Both the position numbers and the translations under genes were made by a program. From Datisca glomerata (Eukaryota > Streptophyta > Magnoliopsida > Cucurbitales > Datiscaceae): 64,000 nucleotides of DNA. Positions 9,840-21,719 of this stretch are shown piece by piece. The stretch is taken from the NCBI GenBank assembly GCA_003255025.1, contig QANY01008042.1, forward strand, positions 1,090,600 through 1,154,599, written 5' to 3'. The notes beneath the pieces were generated by a model. That model saw only the letters and a list, made by a program, of their open reading frames with translations. It made no database searches and had not been told where the DNA came from. How positions within the stretch are numbered: the stretch's first letter is position 1; each line of letters opens with the position of its first letter.

Positions 9840-12330
9840 TAAAATTGTAATTTTATATTATGTCATTTAAATTCGTATTTTGCACATATTGACCGAATCC
9901 TCCTTTTAAGAAAATAAACAGTTATGATTTTAATTATATTTTTACGTTTATGCCCTTTTATAAAACTAACGATTATTTTTTAGGTTTTAATATTTTTAAT
10001 TTACAAAACCCTCTACCACTTAATTTCTTCTTCCTCATCTCCAGTATATTAACAGCAAAATTTTGACTTCAAAATTTCAGCAAAATTCCAGCCTCAAAAT
10101 TTCAGCAAAATTCTGGCTATTATTCCACGCATTTTTCATTCATTGTTCATTACTTCACCCTCCGGTCAATGTTGTAGCATCCTTCTAAGAAATTGGGCAT
10201 GTTATTAGTATTATGATTTGTCTTCTTTTTTCATTTTGTTGCATTGAATCTACAATTTTGGCAATATCATTCTTGTTGCTGTTAAATATGTAATTTTTGG
10301 CAATATCGTATTCAATTTTGGCAATATTAGCTATTTCTTTCCTTTTGCCTATTTTTTTCTATTTTTTTCGTTATGCAATATCATTTTCATGTTTTTCAGG
10401 TTGCCGCTGCAATTTTCGTCTCTGCGATTTTTGTCTGCAATTTTGTTTTTGCAATTTTTGTTTATGCAATTTTTGTTTCTAAAACACGTTTTGCTAGAGC
10501 AAAATTGCAGGAGACAAGGCTGTAGTCACAATAGAGGGTGGTGAAGGCTGTAGATTTTTTATTACGTAGTATATATGTATATACATGTTTACCGTTAGTA
10601 TAATATAATATGCTATTTATTCAATTTTCTACAATATTCATTTGTTTGGAATATTTAGAATAAAGTAAATAAACATATACTTAATGGTATATAATTTCAT
10701 ACTATGTTATATTGTATCATATAATTTGTTATACGGTATATTTCCTTGTACCATATAGTATATACTTATTTACTATTTTAGCAGTTTTTTTGGTATACAA
10801 TTGTGTAGTATATACACATCTACCTTAAAGTATATATTTACGTATTGTGTTCTTTTGATATTGTGGTATTGTTAAATCGTGTTCATCAGATTTCTGTTCA
10901 ATGATGCTAGGGTTCGTAGATGGGGATAATGTCGAAACCTTTTTATTTTTTTAGTAAATTCCATGTTTTGAATACTGTCACATGTTTCCATGCTGAATGT
11001 GATGGTAGGCTAAAGTATTTTTTTGTGGCGTTGGGGACTTCGTTAAGCAGTACTCATCATTGTAGACTCGTTATAGGAGTTAATGGAACTTTGTTTTTTG
11101 TTTGCTTTAGTTGATGCTTGAGCTTCTTGTAACTGTTTGCTTTTTATTTCTTTTTCCTATAAGAGAAATGTATTTAGTCTTTATGATATAAACATATAAA
11201 CATATGCTTACCATTGCATAAAATTTGTGTTATAACATAATTCTAATATCCATAGTATATTATTATTTACTCCACTGTATCTACTTTGTCAAAATTGGTT
11301 ATTTTCAAGAATTGGATATATATATCTTATCCCTTACTTAACTGTATATACATTCAGCAAAATAGATTCAATTAGAAATTAGATTAATACCAATAGTATA
11401 AGTCTATATACTCACCTGTTAAACACTAATTAAAACTGCTATATTGTTCGAAAATCATCTTTGCAATTCGAAATTATGCAGTAGAAGACAAAAAAGGCAC
11501 CATGCAGCCGAAATTATCACTTACAATTCAAAAACCATCAATTATAATTCCAACTTATCACTTACAGTTCAGAAGATAAAAAATGCATCATACAAAAACC
11601 ATCTCTACAATTTCAGAAGACAATTCAGAAGACAAAACAAGAACGAAATTATCACTTATAATTCGAACGAAAATATCATGCAGCAGCAACCGTGTTTGAT
11701 AGATACGAAATCAAACTCGAACTGAAACTAAAAAGTCGTGTAATAACACATATTCAATCTCCAATCAGACTCTATTAGAAATAAGTTCAACTTATTCAAA
11801 CAATTTCGAACTAATTTCGAATCAAACTCGAACGAAAATCAATTTCGAGCGGAAACAATTTCGAACGAAGAGAAGAGATTGAAATTGTAAATAGAAGAGA
11901 TTGAACCGTAAATATCACTTACAATTGATATTCCTAAGATTTGTTCTTCCCTTATTTACAATCTCTATTCAAACTGTATATAAGAAATATATTTGAACGA
12001 AAATCATAGAGAACAAAAATACAGACCGAAAATTACAAAGAACAAAAACAAAGAACCAAAACTTACAATCAAGATTCGTACAATTTGATCTTGGATTGAG
12101 ATTTCGCACTAGGGTTCGAAGATGTTTAGGACTAAGATTTTGTGGCTGCTGCCCTTTTTTTCTTTGTTTCTGTTCAATGATGCTAGGATTCGAAGATGGG
12201 GATGTTGCCGAAGCCTTTTGTTAGTATTATAATGAGGGCATCATTGTCTTTTCAATATATCATGTAGGTTTCAAATATATGAGCCTTATAATTTTTGGCT
12301 ATTTGTACAAAACAATACTTTTTGGGACAT
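9840..12330. repeat. Repeat-rich segment, candidate decayed transposon
   Basis: The segment contains internal duplications. A 60-bp block around 10885-10945 recurs at about 12165-12225 (shared core TTTCTGTTCAATGATGCTAG). TGCAATTTTTGT-type words repeat at 10405-10490, and TATACTATG-like words fill 10560-10860. The left part contains TTTATGCCCTTTTATAAAAC and the right part, reverse complemented, contains a similar ATGATGCCCTCATTATAA word. This hints at an old inverted-repeat element of MULE type, but I could not define termini or a target duplication. The open frames here show no known domain. Confidence 0.35.
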
Positions 12331-13172
12331 TTTTTTTTTATTTTCTTAAACTGACTTATTTACCTAAAAAGCCGAAAACATATCTCTTTTATGTTAGATG
12401 CCCCAATAGGAGGGGATCCGTTCCCATATAGTTTGGACTCTAAAATAAGAAGAGAAATGTAGGAACGTGTATCAGCAGCAAATCTGAGAGCTATTTTCTT
12501 ATCCGAATTAAAAACAATATCTTGATTTTATTCTTTGTTTTCATTACCTTGGTCTATAATAATCATTTTCCCACACAAATCTTCTACTTTTCTTACGAAA
12601 AGTAGAGCAACACAAACTGTCATCAAATAATTGGAGCATAAATTGTGCTCTCTACATTGTCCATATAATGATGAACATTTTGAGCCAAGGCTGAATCTCT
12701 AACATTAGAACAGGTACATCAACCAGAAACACCATTGTCGTTAGATAACAAAAACCGTGTTTAGTGAAAACCTGTCTTTCCCTCCGCTTTCCTTGGTTAA
12801 CGATCTAAGCAATTCTGGGAGGGCAGTAGGCAGCCTTTCCTCGGATAAGTTGGTTTGGTTGTTGGATTTTGGCTGCTTTTAACAGTAAATTGTCTGTCTG
12901 AACAAGCTAAATAATGCGATGAGGGTTTGTTCCAGTGTATTTTAAACAGTAACCAGAAAATCGATCACAATGAAATGCATCTAGCCTACCAATATTAATA
13001 TTACTACTAACGAATTCCTCAACAATTCGAAACAGAAGAAATTCATTATTGAAACTAGTTGGCATGTCACAACTAGAACATATCAGTTGAAAAAAATTTA
13101 CTCTGCACAAAACATTACAAGGATTTGCCCTGATTGTTTCCCGGCATTAACCAAGATAGAAGAAAAAGTAAT
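12331..13172. other. 3' flank of CIA30; no other gene supported
   Basis: This probably includes the 3' UTR and terminator region of the minus-strand CIA30 gene. Open frames are short and unrecognised. Confidence 0.5.
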
Positions 13173-15428
13173 TTAACTCCTCAAGGCCTTGATCCAGTCA
13201 ATCTCAATTCTGAAGTCACCTGGTCCTGTCCTAGCACCTGGAACGCCACCTTCAGCATTGACAGATAGAGCCATGCCAACAATACGAGACGGATTCATTT
13301 CCAACGATGACTCAATCACATTCCCTCTCCATGTGGGTAAATATCGATCAAGGGGAATCTGAAGTTTATTGACAAGCCAAATCATTTGCTTCAGTAAATT
13401 AACTAAGGGTATCACAAATACTAAGTAGATGATTTTACTTCAGTAGGCATGTTAAATCCAACCGGACAAGGATAGAAAAGAGTCCAATGCGTCAGTAATG
13501 AATTATAATGCTGAAACAGGAGGGAACTTGCCTTTGCAATATACCAATTGTCATTAGGTACATGAACAAAAGATTGCCATGAATTATCCTCTTGTTGACC
13601 TGGTGAGTTTACCCAGTTCTCTGTATATATCTGCACCATGTTTTGAAGAGATTTTACAGAAACTCCAGGATTCACTTCTATCAAAACAACTCAACAGAAA
13701 AAGAGCACAAAAATTATTAGTTTTCAAATGAAAAGCATATATTTCTTTTCCCATCATTAAAAATGCTCACGCAAGAAAACATACAGTTGATATGTAGCTT
13801 CTCCCATCTCCTTTAAGTTTAAGGGCTAGAGTGTCATACCCGTCCAAATCAATGAAGCCATCAAGCTGCCGTATGAAACAAACAAAAACCATCATATTCA
13901 AGGACCACAAACAAGGATCTCATATTCTTTTTCAGTTTACGATTCAAAGGGACCTATAAACATCCTGAAACACGGTTCACCTTCTTTGACCGCATTCCAC
14001 AAAAGCCACCCCTGGAGATATTCCATTTTGTGCCCTCAGTTACATCCAAGGAAAGGCTCCCAGAGAAAATCCCTTTCAAAGAAGCCAGCGACCATAATCA
14101 ATTTTGAATAGAGATATAATGAATGGTAGAACGTTCACTTTAGATTCATGAAAATTTACTTCAGAAGATAATCATGATCTTTTGCTCGGCGGAAGTTGAT
14201 CTTAAATTTTCTTTTATTCTATCCTATCCGTTAATTTGTTATTAAGTGTCGATCAATCAACAATGCTTTCATGAATAGAGAAACGAGTTAATCCAGAAAT
14301 TCTATGCCAATGATACATACTAAAGTCCTCGGACGTGTGATATGAAGGATTATACAATATGAGGGGAAGAATTGGCACTTGATTACAGCGAGACGTAAAT
14401 AGTGAAGCAGAAATTAGTTCGTCAGAACTTCCCAGATGATATAGCAAGATAACAAATTTCAGGGTGAACAGATGCTATTATCTGATTAATGAATCTCTTT
14501 GGCTATTGCTTCTTATTCAGTTATTCTTATACAGATGAAGTAAAAGAGTCTGAATTCTAATCTAACTCTCCTACGGACAATCGTGTTTTCATCCACAATC
14601 ATCAATTTTCCTATCCAGTTGACTGTCATTTAAGAAGAACACACAGAATACTAAATAAAACGAAAAGGAAATAGCAAGATGCACCAGCTAATAGCAAATA
14701 TATTGATAAAATGCAACTTAACAGATAAAATTAATATCCTTTCCAGTACCACTTAGACCCTTTTCAGATTCGGTGATCTCCAAAGATGCCGAGGACAAAC
14801 CTGGAGAACAATCAAATTGTTGCAGCTATTTTAGTCTCTGAGCTATAGTCAGTAAATTCTAAACAGCAATTCTCATGGTGAAACAGAAAATTTACAAGAG
14901 ACATAAAACCTTTTAACTATGGGTACTGATCAGTGATCCATAGAATGAACTGTACCATATTCATGCTAATGGAATGACAAGATGATTCAACCAAATGCCA
15001 AATTCCACTTAAAAACAAAATAACTGGATCAACTCATGACTTCTCGTCTTCTTTCATTTGATAAAGCTTTGTCCGTAAATATTATTCAACATACATTTTA
15101 CTTTTATAAAAATATATACCTCCATATTCAGAATCTGAATATAAGTACCACTTCTTAACCTCTTCCTTGGAATTGAAACTGAATATATATCTTTCTGCAG
15201 GAGGAATCCACTCGTCAACATTCCACGTAAGAGCTGCAGAGACATTATAAAAGCAAAATGAACAAGAATACACTGTAAAAAAGTTCTCATATATTAATAA
15301 GCCAAACAAACATACGATTAATAGATAAATAGGTACTTTCCTGAACATTGCAGATGAGGCAGAAATCACATCGTACCTTTCTTCGTTGCATTTACGGAAG
15401 CCTGCCAAAGTGCTCGAAACCTGGACAT
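13173..15428 (-). CDS. CIA30: CIA30-domain protein, NADH:ubiquinone oxidoreductase (complex I) intermediate-associated protein 30; seven exons
   Basis: Exons, 5' to 3': 15377-15428, 15120-15233, 14750-14800, 13981-14072, 13785-13865, 13532-13630 and 13173-13358. The phases join to a 224-residue protein, about the length of plant homologues. It opens [16 protein letters not shown] after Met, continues [17 protein letters not shown], then carries the CIA30 domain: [47 protein letters not shown] and the terminal [19 protein letters not shown]30 (human NDUFAF1) helps assemble the membrane arm of mitochondrial complex I. Six exons are joined by canonical GT-AG introns. The intron after exon 6 begins AAAG|GCAAGT and is therefore a GC-AG intron; both flanking exons are strongly conserved, so the junction is secure. 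Family assignment is very secure; mitochondrial location is inferred from the family. Confidence 0.97.
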
Positions 15429-16133
15429 CTCTTACGCACCTTATAGTAGCTGGGTGCCTTCAGATCTGAACAGCATACGTGGAACATCCAAAATCACCCT
15501 TAAGGCTAGAAGTACAAGAAAATAGTAAATACAAACTGGATGCACATCAACAAGACATTTTTCTATGAGATTTCGCAAGCATATAACTATGCCGACCTTA
15601 TAACCTGTTTAAACGATTTGTTCAATAATCTAACCCAAACTGCATTCTTTTCTTCCTAGGGAGGCCGGAGGGTGATTTCCAAGCTTAACTTTTTTGAATA
15701 TAGAAATTCAAAGTAAAACTTAAAAGCATGGTGTTGTATACTTTATGACTAATTCGGCCGTCAAAAACCACAATCTTGGACAATTCTTCAATATTACACA
15801 CTGGCAGTATTGCTATTTACAATCTATTTTCAGACGAAGATGTTAATAACCAAAATTCCAATGCTTTAAACTCTGATTGAAACCGAGAAAGTCTTCAAAT
15901 GAATGAGCTCCACCCCATTAAGTTTACAGGGAAATTAACAAAATAAAGCGATAGAAATTTAAGGGATTAGATAATAGAAGGGTACCGTCACCATAACAGC
16001 TCGCTGAAGCAGCAGCACCACCACAATCACCGTTCACCGTCACTTCAGAATCAGTTGGCAGGGATGAACTGCGCGACGCCATGTCTTTGGGCTTAATTCT
16101 ATCTTTGGGCCTATCAGGATAACCTGAGCCCAA
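15429..16133 (-). promoter_or_regulatory. Promoter / 5' leader of CIA30 with a possible leader exon and intron
   Basis: Upstream of the CIA30 start, the minus strand has a good acceptor (GCTGTTCAG followed by ATCTGAAGG, near 15467) and, further upstream, a small GC-rich open stretch. That stretch has an ATG at about 16081 and reads MASRSSSLPTDSEVTVNGD up to a GT donor near 15985. This looks like a first leader exon spliced to the coding exon. If so, it would add an upstream open frame overlapping the CIA30 start. No TATA box is obvious. Confidence 0.4.
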
Positions 16134-16139
16134 AACATA

Positions 16140-16740
16140 TTTTTTTTCCTCAATTGGACAAATATGCCACTATAAGAAAATAAAGAAGAAAATGCCTCAA
16201 AAGTTGTAATTATATAAATGACCGAAATTTATAATGACACATACTTAAAATCTAAAAAATATAATCAATATATAAAATTACCCTCACTAATAAGGAACCA
16301 TCATGGACTATGTTACGTAATTTATACATATATACTCTATAGTATATAATAATATACAAGTATATAAACATGAACGAATGACATATAATTACATACTGTA
16401 TTATACAATATTCTATATATTTTGTTATATAATAAATAGACATATACGTCATAGTATATATTTAGATACTGTGTTATGCGATTTTTAGTCTACAATTTTG
16501 TAGTATATATACAAAATTTTGTAGTATATTTGTCGTATTATACTAGCATATCATAGTATATATGTAGTAAATCTTTACATCTCATTAGTATATCAATAGC
16601 ATATGTTTATATAATATTAGTATATCGTAGTATATATGTAATATATTTTTATTTATCATCTGGTATATTTTTATATACCATCACATTGAAGGAAGTCGTG
16701 ACCAGATTTGGTGACGGTGAAGGAAGCTGCGACCAGATCT
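16140..16740. repeat. TA-rich repeat with TATACTATG / CATAGTATATA words
   Basis: The words ATAGTATATA and GTAGTATAT recur across about 450 bp, closely resembling 10560-10860. The right edge at 16686-16745 has a near-duplicated block (GAAGGAAG...GACCAGAT) ending in the 16-bp palindrome CGACCAGATCTGGTCG at 16730-16745. Confidence 0.55.
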
Positions 16741-16907
16741 GGTCGTGACGGGCACGGAAGAGAGTCGTAGAAGTGAGTTGTGGGAAGAGAGAGGAGGCAT
16801 GGAAAAATTACAACAAAACTCGAAAAATCGCAACAATGGACACCATGGAAGGAGTCGCAAAAGAGAGCTGTTGGAAGATAACTATTGGAAGAGAGCTGTT
16901 GGAAGAT

Positions 16908-17620
16908 CTCACGCTCTCTCTCTCTCTCTTCTTCTCCCTCTCTCTCACCTTCCCTCTCTCTTTCTCTATCTACCTATCCATCTCTCTCTATCTCTCTCTC
17001 TCGCTCTCTCTATCTATCTCTCTCACTCTCTTTCTTTCTCTCTCTCTCTCACTCACTATCTCACTCTCCCCCACTCTCTCTCCCTCGCTCTCTTTCTCAC
17101 ACACACTCTCTCCCTCTCCCTTTCCCCCCCTCTCTCTCAATCTCTCACTCTTTCTCTCTCACTCTCTCTGTCTCTCTCTCTCTCACATCCTCTCTCCTTC
17201 TCTCTCCCTATATCTCTCTCTTCCTAACTCTATCTCCCTAACTCTCTTTCTCTCTCTCTCTCTCTCACCCTAACTCTCTCCCTCTATCTATATCAATCTA
17301 TCTATCTCTATTTCCCTCTCTCTATCCATCTATCTATCTATCTTTGTCTCTCCCTCTCACTCTCTCCTACTCTCTCTCTCTCTATCTCTTTCCCTCTCTC
17401 TCTCTATCTCTCTCTCTCTCTCCGTGCTCTCTCCCTCCCTCTTTCCCTCACTATCTCTCTCTCCCTCTCTTCCTCTCTCCCTCACTTACACACACATACA
17501 CTCTATCTATCTATCTATTTATCTATCTCTCTCTCTCCCTCCCTCTCTTCCTCTCTCCCTCACTCACACACACACACTTTCTCTATCCATCTATCTAACC
17601 AATATATCTATCTATCTATC
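16908..17620. repeat. Long pyrimidine-rich (CT)n/(TATC)n tract
   Basis: About 700 bp are almost purely C and T, mostly imperfect (CT)n, with (TATC)n runs near 17286-17342 and 17504-17530 and short (CA)n runs near 17487 and 17568. Several long open frames cross it and encode only Leu/Ser repeats. They are composition artefacts. Confidence 0.9.
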
Positions 17621-17639
17621 AAGAAGAGGCGTGAAAAAA

Positions 17640-18258
17640 CTATAATAAAGAATATAATTAAACCTAAAAAAGATATTAAGTTATACTAAGGACAGTTAAG
17701 TGAATTAATATATAAAATCCTAACTAACTATATTGTCTCTCCTAAAATCCGGTCATATGTGTAAAATAAAAAATTAAGAGATATAATACGAAACACTAAC
17801 TCATAGTGGCCTATTTTCCTAATCTTCCTCTTTTCTAACTTTATACACATCTAGCAACTATTTAGAAACTTAATACAAAATTAGATAACTAATTTCATAA
17901 TTATAAAAAAATAGGCAAAATAATGGACCCATTAACCAAAATTACTTATCTACCTATTATACCCATTTATTATCTTTAACAAATCTAAAAAAAAAAATTA
18001 GAAACACTCATAAATCATAAATGCTATAAATTTTTAAAATTTCCTAAAATCTCTCTCTCTCCCCTTCCATGTCTCTCTCTCACTCATTATCTATATATAA
18101 TAGCTCTCTCTCTCCCCCCTTCACTCTCTCTCACTGATATATATGTATATAATATAATATGTATACACACATACATTATATATATATATATAGTATTACA
18201 TATTATATGTATACATTTACTCATATATAATATACATAATATATAAACTTATTATATA
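17640..18258. repeat. CT-rich module (copy 1) of a dispersed repeat, then a TA-rich tract
   Basis: Sequence from about 17860, including ATGGACCCATTA, TTTAACAAATCTAAA and GAAACACTCATAAATCATAA, then CT-rich DNA and (TA)n, recurs at 23285-23720 and partly at 24285-24560. The CT blocks are reverse complements of GA-rich modules further right. Confidence 0.65.
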
Positions 18259-18264
18259 TCTTAA

Positions 18265-18273
18265 TATATTAAA
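18265..18273. repeat. MULE target-site duplication, left copy
   Basis: TATATTAAA directly precedes the left inverted repeat and is identical to 21711-21719. Confidence 0.9.
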
Positions 18274-18494
18274 GGGGACATCATAAAACCCCTATGAACG
18301 TATCTCAAAATCAACTTACCTCATAAACTATTTTTTCTTCTGAATTGATACTTAAACTTTCACCATCCATCACTTTACCCCCATGAACTGAAATTTCAGG
18401 TTTAACGTCATTTAATTGATCACGTATATTGCGCATGATCAAGAAAATACCAAAACTACCATTGTTAAAAATACCCCCAATCATTTTGCCCATT

Positions 18495-18520
18495 CCCCCC
18501 CCCCCCCCCCCCCCCCCCCN
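18495..18520. repeat. Poly-C tract with an ambiguous base
   Basis: Twenty-five C residues end in an N at 18520. The true length is uncertain and this may mark a sequencing or assembly weak point. Confidence 0.95.
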
Positions 18521-19047
18521 CTCATCTCCCTATTCCATCCGCGGTTTCATCTCCTCCTCATTCATAGATTTTTCTTCTAACGCCTCCATCTCCTCGAGTA
18601 CGTTCCTTCTCCACCGAGTTCATCTCTTCTTCGTCGATTTCGCCTCATTCTCCAACAAGTTCTCCCCCTCCTTCGAGTTTTCCATCCCAAACCCTAACCA
18701 ATTAGTCCCATAACCCGAAAAACCATAACCTGAACTGAAACAGCCATAACCGAGCTTCCTAACTTTTACTCGAAAGTTCCAATTCACCCATTCTCCTTTG
18801 ATTTTAGGTAACTCCTCTTTCTTCTTCGTTCTTTCTTCTATTTGTCTGATCTCTGTTTCAGTCTCTTAAATAGGGGATTTGTTTATTGATTGATGAAATT
18901 GGGACCGTGGGTTGAAATGTGGACCATGTGCTATAATAAAATTCATTTTCTTGTTTGAATATTGTTTTTTTTTTGTGAAGAACCTGGAAATATTTTGTTT
19001 TCTATGTTGTTTTTGGTTTGAAAAGGGGACCATTGAATTGAATTGAA

Positions 19048-19970
19048 GGACGTGTCTCCACATGCATGGCATAGGGCTTGTTGCCGACATCTTTATGCCA
19101 ATTTTAGAAAGGATTTTTCTGGGAAATTGATGGAAGACCTATTTTGGGGTGCAGAGAACTACCTCTGACAGATAATTTTAATGAATTATGAATGTGTTAA
19201 AGGAGGTGAACGTGAATTCACATGCATGGCTTGAGAAAGAGGCAACTTCCTCTTGGTCTAAGTATGCTATTTACCCGGAGGTTAAGTGTGATGCAATCAC
19301 AAAGAATGAGACTGAATGTTTTTACAAATACATTTTGGAGAGTAGGGACATGCCTATTATTACCATGATGGAGGTGATAAGAAGGTTATTGAGGAAACGA
19401 TTTCAACAAAAGAGAGGTGGGATACGATTGTACACTAGGCCGATATGCCCTAAAATCCAAAAAAAAATTAAATCTGAACAAAACTGAATCTTTCAGTTGC
19501 ATTGGGCAATTGAGTGGTGACAACTTGTGGGAGGTGGAGCACATGTATAGCTCTAGGTATGTGGTGGACTTGTGGCTGTGGGAGTTGGCAGTTGCCTGAC
19601 ATTCCTTGTGCACATGCTATTGTGTGCATTCATGAAGAGAAAGAGGAACCTGAGAGATACGTGGATGAGGTGTACAATAAAGAAAGGTATTTGAAGGCAT
19701 ATGAGTGCCTCATTAAACTTGTCCCATCTGATGATCAATGTGAGACTATGGAGAGGGATAAGCCCATCAGGCCACCTATTGTGCATAAACAACTTGGCAG
19801 ACCAAGGAAAAAAAGAAGGCTACAAGAAGGAGAAATATCATCTCATTCTCTACTAGAGCATCTGGTAGGGGGAGAAATATAAAGTGTGGTAACTGTACTC
19901 GAGCGGGCCATAATGCAATGTCCTGCAAACAACCTGTCAAACCCAACATAAAGAAAAAAAAGAAATAGAC
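19048..19970 (+). pseudogene. MULE transposase, C-terminal part, frameshifted
   Basis: Successive fragments in different frames match the conserved order of plant MuDR-type transposases. First is HAWHRACCRHLYANFRKDF with LMEDLFWGAE (19050-19165). Next is the region from 19188 to 19487, with WSKYAIYPEVKCDAITKNE and ICPKIQKKIK. A SWIM zinc finger follows: YVVDL, then after a shift CGCGSWQLPDIPCAHAI (about 19555-19620). A basic GRPRKKRR tail comes next (about 19797-19820), and finally a CCHC-type knuckle CGNCTRAGHNAMSC in yet another frame (19885-19926). At least three frame changes and the absence of the catalytic DDE N-terminal half show that it is dead. Confidence 0.9.
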
Positions 19971-20059
19971 AATGGTCCCAAACAGTAAATTTTATTAATT
20001 ATGTAAGTCATTTATAGTATGGTTTAAAAGTTAAATTTGATTTGATTAATTATATAAGT

Positions 20060-20980
20060 CATTTATGTCTTTTTTCTTCAGGTCCAAGGAAACCAAAGAG
20101 CTTCCCAATCTGGGCTAACCCCTCCTAGTCAAGTAAATTCTTTAATGTTTACATAAGTGTATATAATATTGTTCATACCATGCAGTTAAGTTCTTTAATG
20201 TTCTTTTCAGGTCCAAAGTGCACCTCAAAGTTCAATTCAGGTTCAAAGGTCATCCCCAAGAGTATCACAAAAAGAATCGCAAGTAAGTAATTGAATTTTA
20301 GATTCTTTTTGCTGCTGTTTTTCTTCTGCATTTTGCTACTTGAATGTGGACTGTTTTGCTGCTATCTTGCGAACGTATTTGTTACTGCTTCTTTTATTTT
20401 CCTAATGTTGTTTTGCTTATGTGTTTTGCTACTGAAATGTGGACTGTTTTGCTACTGTTGTGCTGCTTTTTTTGTTTTCTATTGTTTTTGCTAAATTGGG
20501 ACTGTTGTTTTGCTTCTGTGTTTTTCTATTGGAATGTGGACTGTTTTGCTACTGTTTGGCTGTTGTTTTGTTGCTGTTTTTTATGTTTTCATATTGTTTT
20601 TGCTGAATTGGAACTGTTGTTTTGCTTCTGTGTTTTACTACTGGAATGTGCACTATTTTGCTGCGGTTTCTTATGTTTTCCTATTGTTTTTGCTGATTGG
20701 GACTATTATTTTGTTATTGTGTTTTGCTACTGGTATGTGGACTATTTTTCTGATGAATTAGGTTGTTTTGTTACTATTTTTTGCTACTTGAATTGGGATT
20801 TTGAGACTGATTTTTATTGTTATGTTAAATCAGGTTCTTACATATAGTCAAGAAACTCAACCTAGCCAAGATGTACAACGATTACTCACAATTCCACTAG
20901 ATGGAGGAGAGGAAGATGAAGGAGAGGAAGAGGAAGATGAAGGAGACGATCCATTTAGAATGTCTTGTTTTTTGTGAAAT
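20060..20980 (+). pseudogene. Downstream exon-like remnants of the MULE transposase gene with an intronic minisatellite
   Basis: After the zinc knuckle, short open segments bounded by CAG acceptors and GTAAG-type donors occur at about 20082, 20211-20282 and 20833-20977. The last encodes an acidic tail (EEDEGEEEEDEGDD). This resembles the Ser/Gln-rich and acidic C-terminal exons of other plant MULE transposases. Between them, 20300-20800 holds an imperfect tandem repeat in which GAATGTGGACTGTTTT-like words recur at about 20341, 20434, 20531, 20645 and 20731, spaced 86-114 bp. Exon limits are inferred. Confidence 0.5.
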
Positions 20981-21710
20981 ATATTTAGAACATCTTTTTT
21001 TATGAACTATTTAGAACATCTTTTTTGTGAACTATATTATGAAGCATATGTTATGGAAGATGGGAATGATGTGACATTAAAACCTTTTTGTGCTAGATGG
21101 AAATGATGAAATAAGCTTTTGATTTTGTTGAAATATATGTTATGACATGTGAATATGACAATTATCCAGTTATTTTGTTGATAAATATTGCAACTATTTT
21201 GTTGAAGGATATACTATGACAGTTATGTTAATTTACTATAAAATATTGTAACTATTTTATACATCCGTTAAAAATAGCATATAATAATAAGCCTTACATG
21301 AGAAATGCACTTACGATTAAAAAAATGAACATTTCTCTACTGATCAAAATGCCTACATATTTTAAATTACTTTATACATAAAAGATAGTGAAATAGTACA
21401 CAAGGTTTTTCAATAACATTAAGTTAAGTTGATTCTTTTCACTTTTGAAAAATTAGTGAAGAGGGAGATGCAATTGGTGGATTATTTTTTATGGGAATAC
21501 ATGAGAGAGATATACCTTAAAAAGCTGAAGAAATTAGAAAAATTGAAAAAATATGCATGTGCAGTGCATGTGAACATTTAATGGGCATTTAGCAGCCAGT
21601 GGGGTAAAGTGATGGATGATCAAAGTTTAAGTACCAATTTAGAAGAAAAATTATTTAGGGGGTAAGTTGATTTTGAGACAATGTTTATGAGGGTTTTATG
21701 ATATTAGCCC

Positions 21711-21719
21711 TATATTAAA
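21711..21719. repeat. MULE target-site duplication, right copy
   Basis: TATATTAAA directly follows the right inverted repeat and is identical to 18265-18273. Confidence 0.9.

Larger units (their letters stand above)
18274..21710 (+). mobile_element. Mutator-like element (MULE) with 108-110-bp terminal inverted repeats
   Basis: The left terminus 18274-18381 and the right terminus 21601-21710 are inverted copies over about 108 bp. Shared stretches include ATCATAAAACCC, CTCAAAATCAACTTACC, TACTTAAACTTT and CATCCATCACTTTACCCC. Both ends begin GGG. Perfect 9-bp duplications TATATTAAA flank it, the diagnostic size for Mutator. Inside lie a pyrimidine-rich leader, a degenerate transposase (19048-19970) and downstream exon-like segments ending in an acidic tail near 20977. 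It is 3437 bp long and has lost the N-terminal part of the transposase, so it is not autonomous. Confidence 0.9.

Noticed and set aside
10297..10482. 61-codon Cys/Phe-rich open frame
   Set aside because: Created by the TGCAATTTTTGT tandem words; no domain.
16745..17645. Five overlapping open frames of 73-166 codons on the plus strand
   Set aside because: They encode only Leu/Ser/Pro repeats from a pyrimidine-rich microsatellite; no start context or domain.
20291..20847. Three overlapping Cys/Phe-rich open frames up to 167 codons
   Set aside because: They read through the minisatellite in the tail of the MULE gene; likely intron sequence.
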